Of a stretch of DNA of 64,000 nt, positions 54,340 to 63,529 are shown piece after piece. A model generated the notes under the pieces. That model worked only from the letters and a program-made list of their open reading frames with translations, was not told where the DNA came from and searched no databases. The position numbers were made by a program, and so were the translations under genes. Source of the stretch: Sinorhizobium sp. RAC02. GTDB lineage: Bacteria; Pseudomonadota; Alphaproteobacteria; Rhizobiales; Rhizobiaceae. Position 1 is the first letter of the stretch, and each line of letters opens with the position of its first letter. The DNA is taken from assembly GCF_001713395.1 (NCBI RefSeq), contig NZ_CP016450.1, forward strand, positions 1,736,001 to 1,800,000. The letters run 5' to 3'.

Positions 54340-55839
54340 ATGAACGACGCCGTGCGCAAGCTCAACCAGGCCGGTCGCGAGAATGCGGAGCTGCACCACC
54401 GCGAGGCACCGAACAACGTCGAGGCCGAACAGGCCCTGCTCGGCGCCATTCTCGTCAACAACGACGCCTATTACCGCGTCTCGGATTTCTTGAAGCCGAT
54501 CCACTTCAACGAGCCGCTGCACCGCAAGATCTACGAACTTGCCGGCGACACGATCCGCATGGGCAAGATCGCCACCACGATCACGCTGAAGACGCATCTG
54601 CCCACCGACAGCAAGGTCGGCGACCTGACGATCCCGCAATATCTCGCGCGCCTTGCCGCCGAGGCCGTGACGATCATCAACGCGGAAGACTATGGCCGCG
54701 CGATCTATGACCTGGCGCTGCGCCGCTCGCTGATCAATATCGGCGAGGACATGGTCAACATCGCCTATGACGCGCCGCTCGACATGCCGCCGCAGACCCA
54801 GATCGAAGACGCCGAGCGCCGCCTCTTCGAGCTGGCCGAAACCGGCCGCTATGACGGCGGCTTCCAGTCGTTCAACGACGCGGTGGCGCTGGCAATCGAC
54901 ATGGCCGGCCAGGCATTTGAGCGCGACGGTAGCCTGTCGGGTATCTCCACCGGGATCCACTCGCTCGATGGCCGCATGGGCGGTTTGCAGCGCTCCGACT
55001 TGATCGTGCTCGCCGGACGCCCCGGCATGGGCAAGACCTCGCTTGCCACCAATATCGCCTACAACATCGCCGCCTCCTACGAACCGGAAATCCAGGCGGA
55101 CGGATCCTACAAGGCGAAGAACGGCGGCGTTGTTGGCTTCTACTCGCTCGAAATGTCCTCCGAACAGCTCGCCACCCGCATCATCTCCGAGCAGACGGAA
55201 GTCTCCTCGTCGAAGATCCGCCGCGGTGACATTTCCGAGACCGACTTCGAAAAGCTCGTCGCCTGCAGCCAGATGATGCAGAAAGTGCCGCTCTACATCG
55301 ACCAGACCGGTGGTATCTCGATTGCCCAGCTATCCGCCCGTGCACGCCGCCTCAAGCGCCAGCGCGGCCTCGATTGCCTCGTGGTGGACTATATCCAGCT
55401 GATGACCGGCTCGGGCAAATCCAGCGATAACCGCGTGCAGGAAATCACCCAGATTACCACGGGCCTGAAGGCGCTCGGCAAGGAACTGAACGTACCGATC
55501 ATCGCGCTTTCCCAGCTCTCCCGTCAGGTGGAAAGCCGCGAGGACAAGCGCCCGCAGCTCTCCGACCTTCGCGAATCAGGCTCGATCGAGCAGGACGCCG
55601 ACGTCGTGCTCTTCGTGTTCCGCGAGGAATACTATGTGAAGAACATGGAGCCGCGCGACGAGTTCGATCCGAAATACGAAGAGTGGAAGATGAAGTTCGA
55701 AGCGGTGAAGGGCACGGCTGATGTCATCATCGCCAAGCAGCGTCACGGACCGACCGGCACGGTAAAACTCGCCTTCCAGTCGGAATTCACCCGCTTCACC
55801 GACCTCGCCGACCCGTCGTTCACGCAGTACGAGCACTGA
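54340..55839 (+). CDS. dnaB: Replicative DNA helicase
   Basis: Hexameric fork helicase. 499 residues. Seen: NNVEAEQALLGAILVNNDAYYRV (N-terminal domain), the Walker A site GRPGMGKTSLATNI near 226-239, the RecA-fold Walker B LDCLVVDYIQLMTG, and the conserved SQLSRQVESREDKRPQLSDLRESGSIEQDADVV. No intein is present. First of dnaB-alr-radA, with a different gene and a repeat element between dnaB and alr here. Confidence 0.97.
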   Translation: MNDAVRKLNQAGRENAELHHREAPNNVEAEQALLGAILVNNDAYYRVSDFLKPIHFNEPLHRKIYELAGDTIRMGKIATTITLKTHLPTDSKVGDLTIPQYLARLAAEAVTIINAEDYGRAIYDLALRRSLINIGEDMVNIAYDAPLDMPPQTQIEDAERRLFELAETGRYDGGFQSFNDAVALAIDMAGQAFERDGSLSGISTGIHSLDGRMGGLQRSDLIVLAGRPGMGKTSLATNIAYNIAASYEPEIQADGSYKAKNGGVVGFYSLEMSSEQLATRIISEQTEVSSSKIRRGDISETDFEKLVACSQMMQKVPLYIDQTGGISIAQLSARARRLKRQRGLDCLVVDYIQLMTGSGKSSDNRVQEITQITTGLKALGKELNVPIIALSQLSRQVESREDKRPQLSDLRESGSIEQDADVVLFVFREEYYVKNMEPRDEFDPKYEEWKMKFEAVKGTADVIIAKQRHGPTGTVKLAFQSEFTRFTDLADPSFTQYEH

Positions 55840-55867
55840 GACTTCGGCCGGGTGGCCCGGCCCTTCA

Positions 55868-55949
55868 GGCACCTTCACCCCGCTGGGGAGAAGGAATGGA
55901 GGATGCCACGTCTCGGGTTTACCCTTCTCCCCAGCGGGGAGAAGGTGCC
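55868..55949. repeat. REP-like inverted repeat element
   Basis: Two 27-base arms (55868-55894 and 55923-55949) are reverse complements except at one position, and each arm is itself nearly palindromic (ccttctcccc/ggggagaagg). The sequence continues tgccggcaggcggatgaggg. I recognise this as the style of short palindromic elements scattered in rhizobial genomes near gene ends. It lies in the gap after dnaB and before the convergent gene. Confidence 0.7.
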
Positions 55950-55982
55950 GGCAGGCGGATGAGGGGGCTTCCCCCGAGACTC

Positions 55983-56585
55983 TTACTTCTTCACAAATGC
56001 CGGGGCCTTGCAGAAGTGTGCCACGATGGCGAGCGCGCGCTGTGCACGCGTGCGCTGTGCCTCGTCCATCATCGGCAGGTCGAGCCTGTCGGCGCACATA
56101 TCGTCAGACGCATTGCTCTGGCCGGACAGCGACATGCGGCTCGAACAATAAAGGCCCTCGCCCGTCAGGACGATCTGCTCCGCCTCTGGCGAATCGAAGG
56201 GAACCGGGTTCGTCTCGGCAATCATGTCGTCGACCGACGCATAGGCGGCAACCGTGGCGACCCGGCTCAAATCGACGAGGCCGAGCGTCAGCGTCGCCCA
56301 CTGTTCCGGAAATTGCAGGGCTGACGTCGTGCGGGCGCGACAGGGGGCGCCGGAGACTTCGAGCCGCGTCACCAGCCGCGGCGCACTGGGGTTTTCGACG
56401 ATCGAGTAGTAGACGTCGCCGCCCTTGTCGCGCTCCGGCTCGGCACCATCCTGGGCAAGGCCGAGCAGCACGGCGTGCGCCGCGCGCATCTCGGCATCCG
56501 TCGGCAGGTCATGCGCGGCAGTTGCGGCCTTGCTGGCCAGGACGAGCACCATCGCCCCAATGGTCGCTGTTACTGCGCGCCGCAT
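55983..56585 (-). CDS. Exported protein of unknown function
   Basis: 200-residue protein with a signal peptide (MRRAVTATIGAMVLVLAS, cleavage near ATAAH). The mature part has cysteines (APCRART, LYCSSR, DDMCADR and HFCKAP) compatible with two disulfides, and is otherwise featureless. AAGGAA lies nine bases before the chosen ATG; a longer frame to 56708 overlaps the upstream region of alr. It is divergent from alr. Family not recognised. Confidence 0.7.
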   Translation of the reverse strand: MRRAVTATIGAMVLVLASKAATAAHDLPTDAEMRAAHAVLLGLAQDGAEPERDKGGDVYYSIVENPSAPRLVTRLEVSGAPCRARTTSALQFPEQWATLTLGLVDLSRVATVAAYASVDDMIAETNPVPFDSPEAEQIVLTGEGLYCSSRMSLSGQSNASDDMCADRLDLPMMDEAQRTRAQRALAIVAHFCKAPAFVKK

Positions 56586-56685
56586 GGTCTTTCCTTTTTT
56601 CCGCACCATAGAGACGCCCCCTTCCGGCGGCAATGCGACGGACGAGCGCATTGCCGCCATAGTCCACAGGCTGTATCTCAGAGCC

Positions 56686-57855
56686 ATGAGCACGCACCAT
56701 ACCTCCACCCGTTCCTCCCTGCCCGTCGCCGGCGAAGATCACGCCCGCCTGACAATCAACCTTTCGGCACTCGCCGACAACTGGCGCGCCATGGCCCGGC
56801 GCTCGGGTGCTGCCCGCACCGCCGCGGTGCTGAAGGCCGACGCCTATGGTATCGGTCTGGAACCGGCGGCGCGGAGCTTCCATCAGGCCGGTGCGCGCGA
56901 TTTCTTCGTCGCCACGCCTGCCGAGGGGGCTGCGCTGCGCGGCCTGCTGCCCGATGTCCGCATCTATGTTTTGTCCGGCATGTGGGCCGGCTCCGAGCGG
57001 CTGTTCTTCGAGTTCGATCTGGTGCCGGTCATCGTCTCGGAAGAGCAGCTCGTCGTCTTCATGTCGGCCGTTGCCGACGGTGGTGACCTGCCCTGCGTGC
57101 TGCATGTCGATACCGGCATGAGCCGGCTCGGCCTGCGCGTCGAGGATGCGCTGGCGCTGGCCAGCGACACCGCGCGGCCGGCCAGCTTCTCGCCGATCAT
57201 GCTGCTCAGCCATCTGGCCTGCGCCGACGACCCGAGCCATCCCCTGAACCGCCAGCAGCTCCAGCGCTTCCGTAGCGTCGTCGAGGCCTTCGACGATATC
57301 GATGCGACGCTCGCCAACTCGGCCGGCATTTTCCTCGGCGAGGATTATCACTTCACCCTCACCCGCCCCGGCATCGCGCTGTACGGCGGTGCTGCCGTCA
57401 ACGACGTGCCGAACCCAATGAAACCGGTCGTCACCGCCGAGGCGCGCATCCTTCAGGTGCGCGAGGCGAAGGCCGGCGAAAGCGTCAGCTACGGCGCTTC
57501 GATGGTGTTTACCCGTGACACCCGCATCGCGGTCGCGGCGATCGGCTATGCCGACGGCTACATGCGCAGCCTTTCCGGCTCCGGCGTGCCGCTGCGCACC
57601 GCGAACATTCCTGGCGCCAGCGGCGTGCTGCATGGCCGCCCCGTGCCGCTGATCGGCCGCGTCACCATGGACCTCACCCATTTCGACGTGACGGACCTGC
57701 CGGCTGGAAGTGTGCGCGCCGGCGACTTCATCGAGCTTTTCGGAAACCACATGCCGATCGCCGATGTGGCGCGCGCTGGCGGCACCGTCGACTACGAGCT
57801 CTTGACCAGTCTGGGCGGACGTTACGAACGACGCTACGAGACGGCGAAAAAGTAG
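56686..57855 (+). CDS. alr: Alanine racemase
   Basis: PLP enzyme interconverting L- and D-alanine, for peptidoglycan. 389 residues. Seen: the PLP Lys50 in AAVLKADAYGIG, HVDTGMSRLGL, VSYGASMVFTRDTRIAVAAIGYADGY (catalytic Tyr), and the final segment LLTSLGGRYERRY. Start chosen before the family's first conserved helix; an upstream in-frame extension would run through the divergent gene's start. dnaB, alr and radA lie in the usual order. D-alanine made here could also supply the dlt-like cassette. Confidence 0.96.
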   Translation: MSTHHTSTRSSLPVAGEDHARLTINLSALADNWRAMARRSGAARTAAVLKADAYGIGLEPAARSFHQAGARDFFVATPAEGAALRGLLPDVRIYVLSGMWAGSERLFFEFDLVPVIVSEEQLVVFMSAVADGGDLPCVLHVDTGMSRLGLRVEDALALASDTARPASFSPIMLLSHLACADDPSHPLNRQQLQRFRSVVEAFDDIDATLANSAGIFLGEDYHFTLTRPGIALYGGAAVNDVPNPMKPVVTAEARILQVREAKAGESVSYGASMVFTRDTRIAVAAIGYADGYMRSLSGSGVPLRTANIPGASGVLHGRPVPLIGRVTMDLTHFDVTDLPAGSVRAGDFIELFGNHMPIADVARAGGTVDYELLTSLGGRYERRYETAKK

Positions 57856-57926
57856 GACATGTTCCCTCTTTGTGCTAATGGCTTCCGGAACGAATCCCTG
57901 AGACGTGTTCCGGAAAGCAAGACCAG

Positions 57927-59330
57927 ATGGCGAAAGCCCGCACGCAATTCATCTGCCAGAACTGTGGCACCGCGCATTCCCGCTGGGTCGGAAAGTGCGA
58001 GGGGTGCGGCGAGTGGAACACCGTCGTCGAGGAAGACCCGATGGGCGGCATCGGCTCCGGACCCGGCAAAGTGCCGAAGAAGGGCCGGCCGGTCGCGCTG
58101 ACGGCGCTGTCGGGCGAAATCGAGGAAGCGCCGCGCATCCACACCCGCATTTCCGAACTCGACCGGGCGACCGGCGGTGGTTTCGTGCGCGGTTCGGCGG
58201 TGCTGATCGGCGGCGATCCAGGCATCGGCAAGTCGACGCTCCTGATGCAGGCAGCGGCCGCCCTCTCCCGTGGTGGCCACCGGGTCATCTATGTCTCGGG
58301 CGAAGAGGCCGTCGCGCAGGTGCGCCTGCGCGCGCAGCGCCTGCAAGCAGCCGAGACCGACGTGCTGCTCGCCGCAGAAACCAATGTCGAGGACATTCTC
58401 GCCACCATCGGTGAAGGCAAACGGCCGGACCTCGTCATCATCGATTCGATCCAGACGCTGTGGAGCGACACGGCCGAGGCAGCGCCCGGCACGGTGACAC
58501 AGGTGCGCACCGGCGTGCAGGCGATGATCCGCTTTGCCAAGCAGACGGGTGCGGCCATGGTGCTCGTCGGCCATGTCACCAAGGACGGCCAGATCGCAGG
58601 CCCCCGTGTCGTCGAGCACATGGTCGATGCCGTGCTCTATTTCGAAGGCGACCGCGGCCATCACTACCGCATCCTGCGCACCGTCAAGAACCGCTTCGGC
58701 CCGACGGACGAGATCGGCGTCTTCGAAATGTCCGACAAGGGGCTTCGCGAAGTCTCCAATCCATCGGAACTCTTCCTCGGCGAGCGTAATGCGAAGTCAC
58801 CGGGTGCCGCCGTCTTCGCCGGCATGGAGGGCACGCGTCCCGTTCTTGTCGAGGTGCAGGCGCTGGTCGCCCCCACCTCGCTCGGCACGCCGCGCCGCGC
58901 CATCGTCGGCTGGGATTCGGCAAGGCTGTCGATGATCCTGGCGGTGCTGGAGGCGCATTGCGGCGTCCGGCTCGGGCAACACGATGTTTACCTCAATGTG
59001 GCGGGCGGTTATCGCATTTCGGAGCCGGCGGCGGACCTTGCCGTTGCGTCTGCGCTCGTTTCGTCGCTCGCCGGTCTTGCCCTTCCCGCCGATTGCGTCT
59101 ATTTCGGCGAAGTCAGCCTGTCGGGTGCCATTCGCCCGGTGGCGCACACCGCCCAGCGCCTCAAGGAGGCGGAAAAACTGGGGTTTTCGCAGGCCGTGCT
59201 CCCCGCCGGTTCCGCCGATCTGCCGAAAGGCGCTGGCGGCCGCTGGAACGAGATCGACAGCCTGCCGGATCTGGTGGCGCGCATTGCCGGATCGAAGCGC
59301 GCCCTCCAGCGGGAAGACGAGGACGTTTGA
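57927..59330 (+). CDS. radA: DNA repair protein RadA
   Basis: RecA-like branch-migration factor. 467 residues. Seen: a C4 zinc finger (Cys10, 13, 24, 27 in FICQNCGTAHSRWVGKCEGC), Walker A GGDPGIGKST at 95-104, the RadA-specific KNRFG near residue 253, and a C-terminal Lon-protease-like domain (LNVAGGYRISEPAADLAVA). Starts about 70 bases after alr. Confidence 0.97.
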   Translation: MAKARTQFICQNCGTAHSRWVGKCEGCGEWNTVVEEDPMGGIGSGPGKVPKKGRPVALTALSGEIEEAPRIHTRISELDRATGGGFVRGSAVLIGGDPGIGKSTLLMQAAAALSRGGHRVIYVSGEEAVAQVRLRAQRLQAAETDVLLAAETNVEDILATIGEGKRPDLVIIDSIQTLWSDTAEAAPGTVTQVRTGVQAMIRFAKQTGAAMVLVGHVTKDGQIAGPRVVEHMVDAVLYFEGDRGHHYRILRTVKNRFGPTDEIGVFEMSDKGLREVSNPSELFLGERNAKSPGAAVFAGMEGTRPVLVEVQALVAPTSLGTPRRAIVGWDSARLSMILAVLEAHCGVRLGQHDVYLNVAGGYRISEPAADLAVASALVSSLAGLALPADCVYFGEVSLSGAIRPVAHTAQRLKEAEKLGFSQAVLPAGSADLPKGAGGRWNEIDSLPDLVARIAGSKRALQREDEDV

Positions 59331-59461
59331 CGCCCTCCGGCGCGTGGACAAAGCCCTGTGGGAAACGCGTGCCGAACTGAGACGGTGAACACGCCTTCCG
59401 CTAAGGTGCCCCGACCCGGATGTGGGGCCCGGCGACATTTCGGGTTTGGAGTAGGACGAAT

Positions 59462-60091
59462 ATGCCCATCACAATTCTCGACGGTATCGTCATCGGTGTC
59501 GCGCTGTTCTCGGCGGTGCTGGCGATGGTGCGCGGTTTCTCGCGCGAAGTGCTTTCCGTCGCAAGCTGGGTGGGTGCCGCGGCAGCCGCCTATTTCCTCT
59601 ATCCGGTCCTCCTGCCCTACGCGAAGGACTACACGACGAGTGACACGGTCGCGATGGTCGGCTCCGCCGCCGCCGTCTTCCTCGTCGCGCTCATCGTGAT
59701 CTCGTTCATCACCATGCGCATTGCGGACTTCATCATCGACAGCCGCATCGGCGCGCTCGACCGCACGCTCGGCTTCCTGTTCGGTGCCGCCCGCGGCATC
59801 CTGCTTGTCGTCGTCGCCATGCTGTTCTTCAACTGGCTGGTGGCACCGCAGCAGCAGCCGGGCTGGGTCACCACGGCGAAATCGAAGCCGCTGCTCGACA
59901 ATCTCGGCTCGCGCCTCGTGGCGCTCCTGCCGGAGGATGCCGATGCGACGATCATCGATCGCCTGCGCGGCAAACCGGCCGAAGGAGCGCCGGCCGAGGG
60001 CGGCGCGGAGGATCCGGATGCAGCCACCGGCGGCACGGGCCAAGGTACGGGCCAGACGCCGGCCGAAGAGGTTCCGGCAACGAACGGATAA
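59462..60091 (+). CDS. cvpA: CvpA family membrane protein
   Basis: Inner-membrane protein needed for colicin V production in E. coli and often beside purF; biochemical role unsettled. 209 residues. Seen: ILDGIVIGVALFSAVLAMVRGFSREVLS, with the conserved RGF near 24-26, four hydrophobic helices, and a Gly/Ala/Pro-rich cytoplasmic tail (GKPAEGAPAEGGAEDPD). Start MPITILDG matches the family. About 130 bases after radA. Confidence 0.93.
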   Translation: MPITILDGIVIGVALFSAVLAMVRGFSREVLSVASWVGAAAAAYFLYPVLLPYAKDYTTSDTVAMVGSAAAVFLVALIVISFITMRIADFIIDSRIGALDRTLGFLFGAARGILLVVVAMLFFNWLVAPQQQPGWVTTAKSKPLLDNLGSRLVALLPEDADATIIDRLRGKPAEGAPAEGGAEDPDAATGGTGQGTGQTPAEEVPATNG

Positions 60092-60098
60092 GTGATCA

Positions 60099-60147
60099 GG
60101 GGAGCCGCCTCACGAGAATTGATGAAGGCAGGCTCCCCGATTTTTTG
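60099..60147 (+). terminator. Probable terminator after cvpA
   Basis: ggggagcc (60099-60106) pairs perfectly with ggctcccc (60131-60138) across a 24-base loop, followed by a run of six T. It precedes the purF promoter region. Confidence 0.65.
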
Positions 60148-60279
60148 GTAGGATGAGATATCAGCCACTGACGCTTCCGGGCCTCGGTGGCAAATGCTTT
60201 CGGCAATACCCATATGGGCAGGGCCGGACCCAACGAAGACCGTGCAACCTCCTATGGTCCCGAGCAAAGGCTTGCAGCA

Positions 60280-61773
60280 ATGAGCGATTTCCTGTTTCCC
60301 GGCCGCCACGACGACGATCTCGACGGCGACACGCTTCATGAAGAGTGCGGCGTCTTCGGCATTCTCGGCCATCCGGAAGCCGCGACGCTGACGGCGCTCG
60401 GCCTGCACGCGCTGCAGCATCGCGGCCAGGAGGCGGCGGGCATCGTCTGCTTCGACGGAAAGCAGTTCCATACCGAAAAGCATATGGGTCTCGTCGGCGA
60501 CCACTATACCAACCCGGCAACGCTCGCGAAGCTGCCCGGCAACATGGCGATCGGCCATACGCGCTACTCCACCACCGGCGAAGTCGCACTGCGCAATGTG
60601 CAGCCGCTGTTTGCGGAACTGGAAGTCGGCGGCATTGCCGTCGCCCATAACGGCAACTTCACCAACGGCCTGACGCTGCGGCGCCAGCTCATTGCCGGCG
60701 GCGCCATCTGTCAGTCGACCTCCGATACGGAAGTCGTGCTCCACCTCATCGCCCGCTCGCGCTACACCTCCACGACGGACCGCTTCATCGATGCGATCCG
60801 CCAGATGGAAGGCGGCTATTCCATGCTCGGCATCACCCGCACCAAGCTGATCGCCGCCCGTGATCCCACGGGCATCCGCCCGCTCGTCATGGGCGAACTC
60901 GACGGCAAGCCGATCTTCGCTTCGGAAACCTGCGCGCTCGACATCATCGGCGCGAAATACATCCGCGACGTCGAGAACGGCGAGATCATCGTCTGCGAAA
61001 TCCAGCCGGACGGCTCGATCACCATCGAGGCGAAGAAGTCGGGCAATGCGCAGCCGGAACGGCTCTGCCTTTTCGAATATGTCTATTTCGCCCGTCCCGA
61101 TTCGGTCGTCGGCGGCCGCAGCGTTTATGTCGCGCGCAAGAACATGGGCATCAACCTCGCCAAGGAACATCCGGTCGACGGCGACGTCGTCGTGCCGGTT
61201 CCGGATGGCGGCACGCCGGCAGCGCTCGGCTATGCCCAGCAGAGCGGCATCCCGTTCGAATACGGCATCATCCGCAACCATTATGTCGGCCGCACCTTCA
61301 TCGAGCCGACGCAGCAGATTCGCGCTTTCGGCGTGAAGCTGAAGCATTCCGCCAACCGCGCGATGATCGACGGCAAGCGCGTTATCCTCGTCGACGATTC
61401 CATCGTGCGCGGCACGACGTCGCTAAAGATCGTGCAGATGATCCGCGATGCCGGCGCCAAGGAAGTGCATATCCGCGTCGCCAGCCCGATGATCTTCTAC
61501 CCGGACTTCTACGGCATCGACACGCCGGACCGCGACAAGCTGCTGGCCAACCAGTACAACGACGTCAAGGCGATGGCGAAGCATATCGGTGCGGATTCGC
61601 TGGAGTTCATCTCCATCGACGGCCTCTACCGCGCCGTCGGCGGCGAAGACCGCAACAACGCCCGTCCGCAGTTTACCGACCACTACTTCACCGGCGACTA
61701 TCCGACGCGCCTCCTTGACAAGGAAGGCGAGACGATGGGACGGAAGATTTCGGTAATGGCAAGCAACGGATAA
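60280..61773 (+). CDS. purF: Amidophosphoribosyltransferase
   Basis: First committed enzyme of purine synthesis: PRPP plus glutamine to phosphoribosylamine. 497 residues from the start chosen. Seen: a propeptide ending at the N-terminal nucleophile Cys23 (EECGVFGILG), HRGQEAAGIVCFDG, and the phosphoribosyltransferase site VILVDDSIVRGTTS. An upstream ATG in frame (60187) would add 31 residues; the start at 60280 is better because it follows a purine-rich site and gives the common length. Follows cvpA, as in most proteobacteria. Confidence 0.96.
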   Translation: MSDFLFPGRHDDDLDGDTLHEECGVFGILGHPEAATLTALGLHALQHRGQEAAGIVCFDGKQFHTEKHMGLVGDHYTNPATLAKLPGNMAIGHTRYSTTGEVALRNVQPLFAELEVGGIAVAHNGNFTNGLTLRRQLIAGGAICQSTSDTEVVLHLIARSRYTSTTDRFIDAIRQMEGGYSMLGITRTKLIAARDPTGIRPLVMGELDGKPIFASETCALDIIGAKYIRDVENGEIIVCEIQPDGSITIEAKKSGNAQPERLCLFEYVYFARPDSVVGGRSVYVARKNMGINLAKEHPVDGDVVVPVPDGGTPAALGYAQQSGIPFEYGIIRNHYVGRTFIEPTQQIRAFGVKLKHSANRAMIDGKRVILVDDSIVRGTTSLKIVQMIRDAGAKEVHIRVASPMIFYPDFYGIDTPDRDKLLANQYNDVKAMAKHIGADSLEFISIDGLYRAVGGEDRNNARPQFTDHYFTGDYPTRLLDKEGETMGRKISVMASNG

Positions 61774-61784
61774 TTGACAGCAGC

Positions 61785-62525
61785 ATGAGCATCGACCTCA
61801 CAGACCGCATCGCGCTGGTCACCGGCGCGTCGCGCGGGATCGGCTATTTCACTGCCCTCGAACTGGCCAAGGCCGGCGCTCATGTCGTCGCCTGCGCCCG
61901 CACCGTGGGCGGGCTTGAAGAACTGGACGATGCGATCAAGGCCGTCGGCGGCTCCGCGACGCTGGTGCCTTTCGACCTGGCCGACATGGCAGCGATCGAC
62001 AAGCTCGGCGGCTCGATCTTCGAGCGCTGGGGCAAGCTCGACATCCTGGTCGCCAATGCCGGCGTGCTCGGCACGATCTCGCCGATCGGCCATGTCGAGG
62101 CGAAGGTTTTCGAAAAGGTGATGACCATCAACGTCACCGCGACGTGGCGGCTGATCCGCTCGGTTGAGCCACTGCTCATGAAATCCGACGCCGGCCGCGC
62201 CGTCATCCTGTCGTCGAGCGCCGCGCACAAGTGCAAGCCCTTCTGGGGCCCCTACTCCGCCTCCAAGGCGGCCGTCGAGGCTCTGGCCCGCACCTGGGCC
62301 GGCGAGACGCAGCGCACGGCATTGCGCATCACCTCGGTCGATCCCGGCGCCACCCGCACCGCCATGCGCGCGCAGGCCGTGCCCGGTGAAGACCCGACAA
62401 CCGTGCAGCATCCGTCGGATGTGGCGAAGGCCATTCTGCCGCTCGTCGCCCCGGGTTACACCGAGACCGGCAAGCTCTTCGACATGCGCCAGGGCCGCCT
62501 GCTGGATTACCGCCTGCCGGAGTGA
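61785..62525 (+). CDS. Short-chain dehydrogenase/reductase
   Basis: 246-residue SDR. Seen: TGASRGIG at 13-20, NAG at 91-93, a Ser near 144, and Tyr157/Lys161 in YSASK: a classical complete active site, unlike the Asp-type SDR at 2.4 kb. Substrate not inferable. Starts 12 bases after purF, so it is probably transcribed with it, and ends before a strong hairpin. Confidence 0.92.
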   Translation: MSIDLTDRIALVTGASRGIGYFTALELAKAGAHVVACARTVGGLEELDDAIKAVGGSATLVPFDLADMAAIDKLGGSIFERWGKLDILVANAGVLGTISPIGHVEAKVFEKVMTINVTATWRLIRSVEPLLMKSDAGRAVILSSSAAHKCKPFWGPYSASKAAVEALARTWAGETQRTALRITSVDPGATRTAMRAQAVPGEDPTTVQHPSDVAKAILPLVAPGYTETGKLFDMRQGRLLDYRLPE

Positions 62526-62550
62526 CCGGCAGCGCGCGACCCCTCACTCA

Positions 62551-62600
62551 TAAACCAAAGAGGCCTGGCTCGGGAAATCGAGCCAGGCCTCTTTGGTTTA
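62551..62600. terminator. Very long perfect hairpin terminator
   Basis: A perfect 22-bp stem (62551-62572 with 62579-62600) around a six-base loop. The outer part is A:T rich on both sides, so it can terminate in both directions between the SDR and the convergent lipoprotein gene. Confidence 0.85.
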
Positions 62601-62654
62601 CGGGATTTTCCATCCGCCTTCGCAGTCGCCGAACGACGATGCGGGTGCCTGACC

Positions 62655-63227
62655 TTACCAGGAACCGCAGTTCTTGAGCTGGCGCGTATACAAGGCGGCC
62701 ATATCCGCCGCCCGCTTCCCGCCCGTCTTCGCCGTGCCGCTCCAGTTGCCGCGCTTGTAGCCGGCATGGCCGTGATAATAGGCGATGTAGAGCCGGTAGG
62801 TGTCGTTAAGGGCTATCCCGTTCTTGCGGTGGCTCTCGCTGTGGTACCAGCCGATGAAGCGGATCGCATCGCCGAAATCGGTGCGTTTGGCCATCCAGCG
62901 GCCCGTCTCGCGCTTGTAGCGCGCCCAGGTGCCGTCCAGCGCCTGGGAGAAGCCCAGCGCCGTCGACTGGCGTTTCCACGGAATGAAGCCGAGGAGTTTT
63001 GTGCGCGGCGGGCGCGCATTATGCCGGAAGCCGGACTCCGTGTAGATCGTCGCCATAAGCACGGCAACGGGCACGCCGTATTCCCGCTCGGCACGGTTGG
63101 CGGCTCGCCGCCAATTATCGAATAGGCCGTCGCGCTGCTCGAAGATGGCACAGGCGTCCCGCGTCTGGCGGGGCACGGACGCACATCCGGCAAGCAGCAG
63201 GAGGACGACGATCAATACGCAACGCAT
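62655..63227 (-). CDS. Lytic transglycosylase-like lipoprotein
   Basis: 190-residue lipoprotein: signal with Cys15 in LLLAGC, then an SLT-like domain with the catalytic Glu64 in ATIYTESGFRHNARPP and the substrate-site ALGFSQALDGTWARYK. A Tyr/His-rich C-terminal part (YRLYIAYYHGHAGYKRGN) with conserved cysteine near the end follows. It probably cuts peptidoglycan at the outer membrane. Single gene; the region to 63529 is its promoter plus that of the next gene. Confidence 0.87.
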   Translation of the reverse strand: MRCVLIVVLLLLAGCASVPRQTRDACAIFEQRDGLFDNWRRAANRAEREYGVPVAVLMATIYTESGFRHNARPPRTKLLGFIPWKRQSTALGFSQALDGTWARYKRETGRWMAKRTDFGDAIRFIGWYHSESHRKNGIALNDTYRLYIAYYHGHAGYKRGNWSGTAKTGGKRAADMAALYTRQLKNCGSW

Positions 63228-63492
63228 CGCAGTTCCTCAGAATTCGCGAATATTTATAAATCGTAAATCTTAACAATCCGTTTTGATTCAAATGCCGGAT
63301 AGCGTCTCTCATTCACGCCGGTGATCCGCCCATCAAATATGCAAATGCATTATTTTGTTGCGCTTTTTGGCCTTACGGCCTAATCAATCTGCAGCACGCC
63401 GGGCCTTCGCGCATGATTGTTCCGGACCGTGAAAGAACCCGCTCCGCATCGGAATACGGCAGCGCCGTCCGGGCGCGTGAGCGTTTGCGACC

Positions 63493-63511
63493 GGGCCTTT
63501 CCCCAAGGCCC
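63493..63511 (+). promoter_or_regulatory. Leader hairpin before the LivK-type gene
   Basis: gggcctt (63493-63499) pairs perfectly with aaggccc (63505-63511) around tcccc, ending 19 bases before the start codon and just upstream of AGGAGAGAG. A mRNA-stabilising or regulatory role is inferred from position. The rest of the 300-base gap (63228-63529) is AT-rich near 63240-63360 and presumably holds two promoters; I see no other feature there. Confidence 0.4.
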
Positions 63512-63529
63512 AAGCTCAGGAGAGAGATC

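Noticed and set aside
59629..61347. 572-codon minus-strand frame over cvpA and purF
   Set aside because: Spans two well-supported genes on the other strand and has no recognisable domain.
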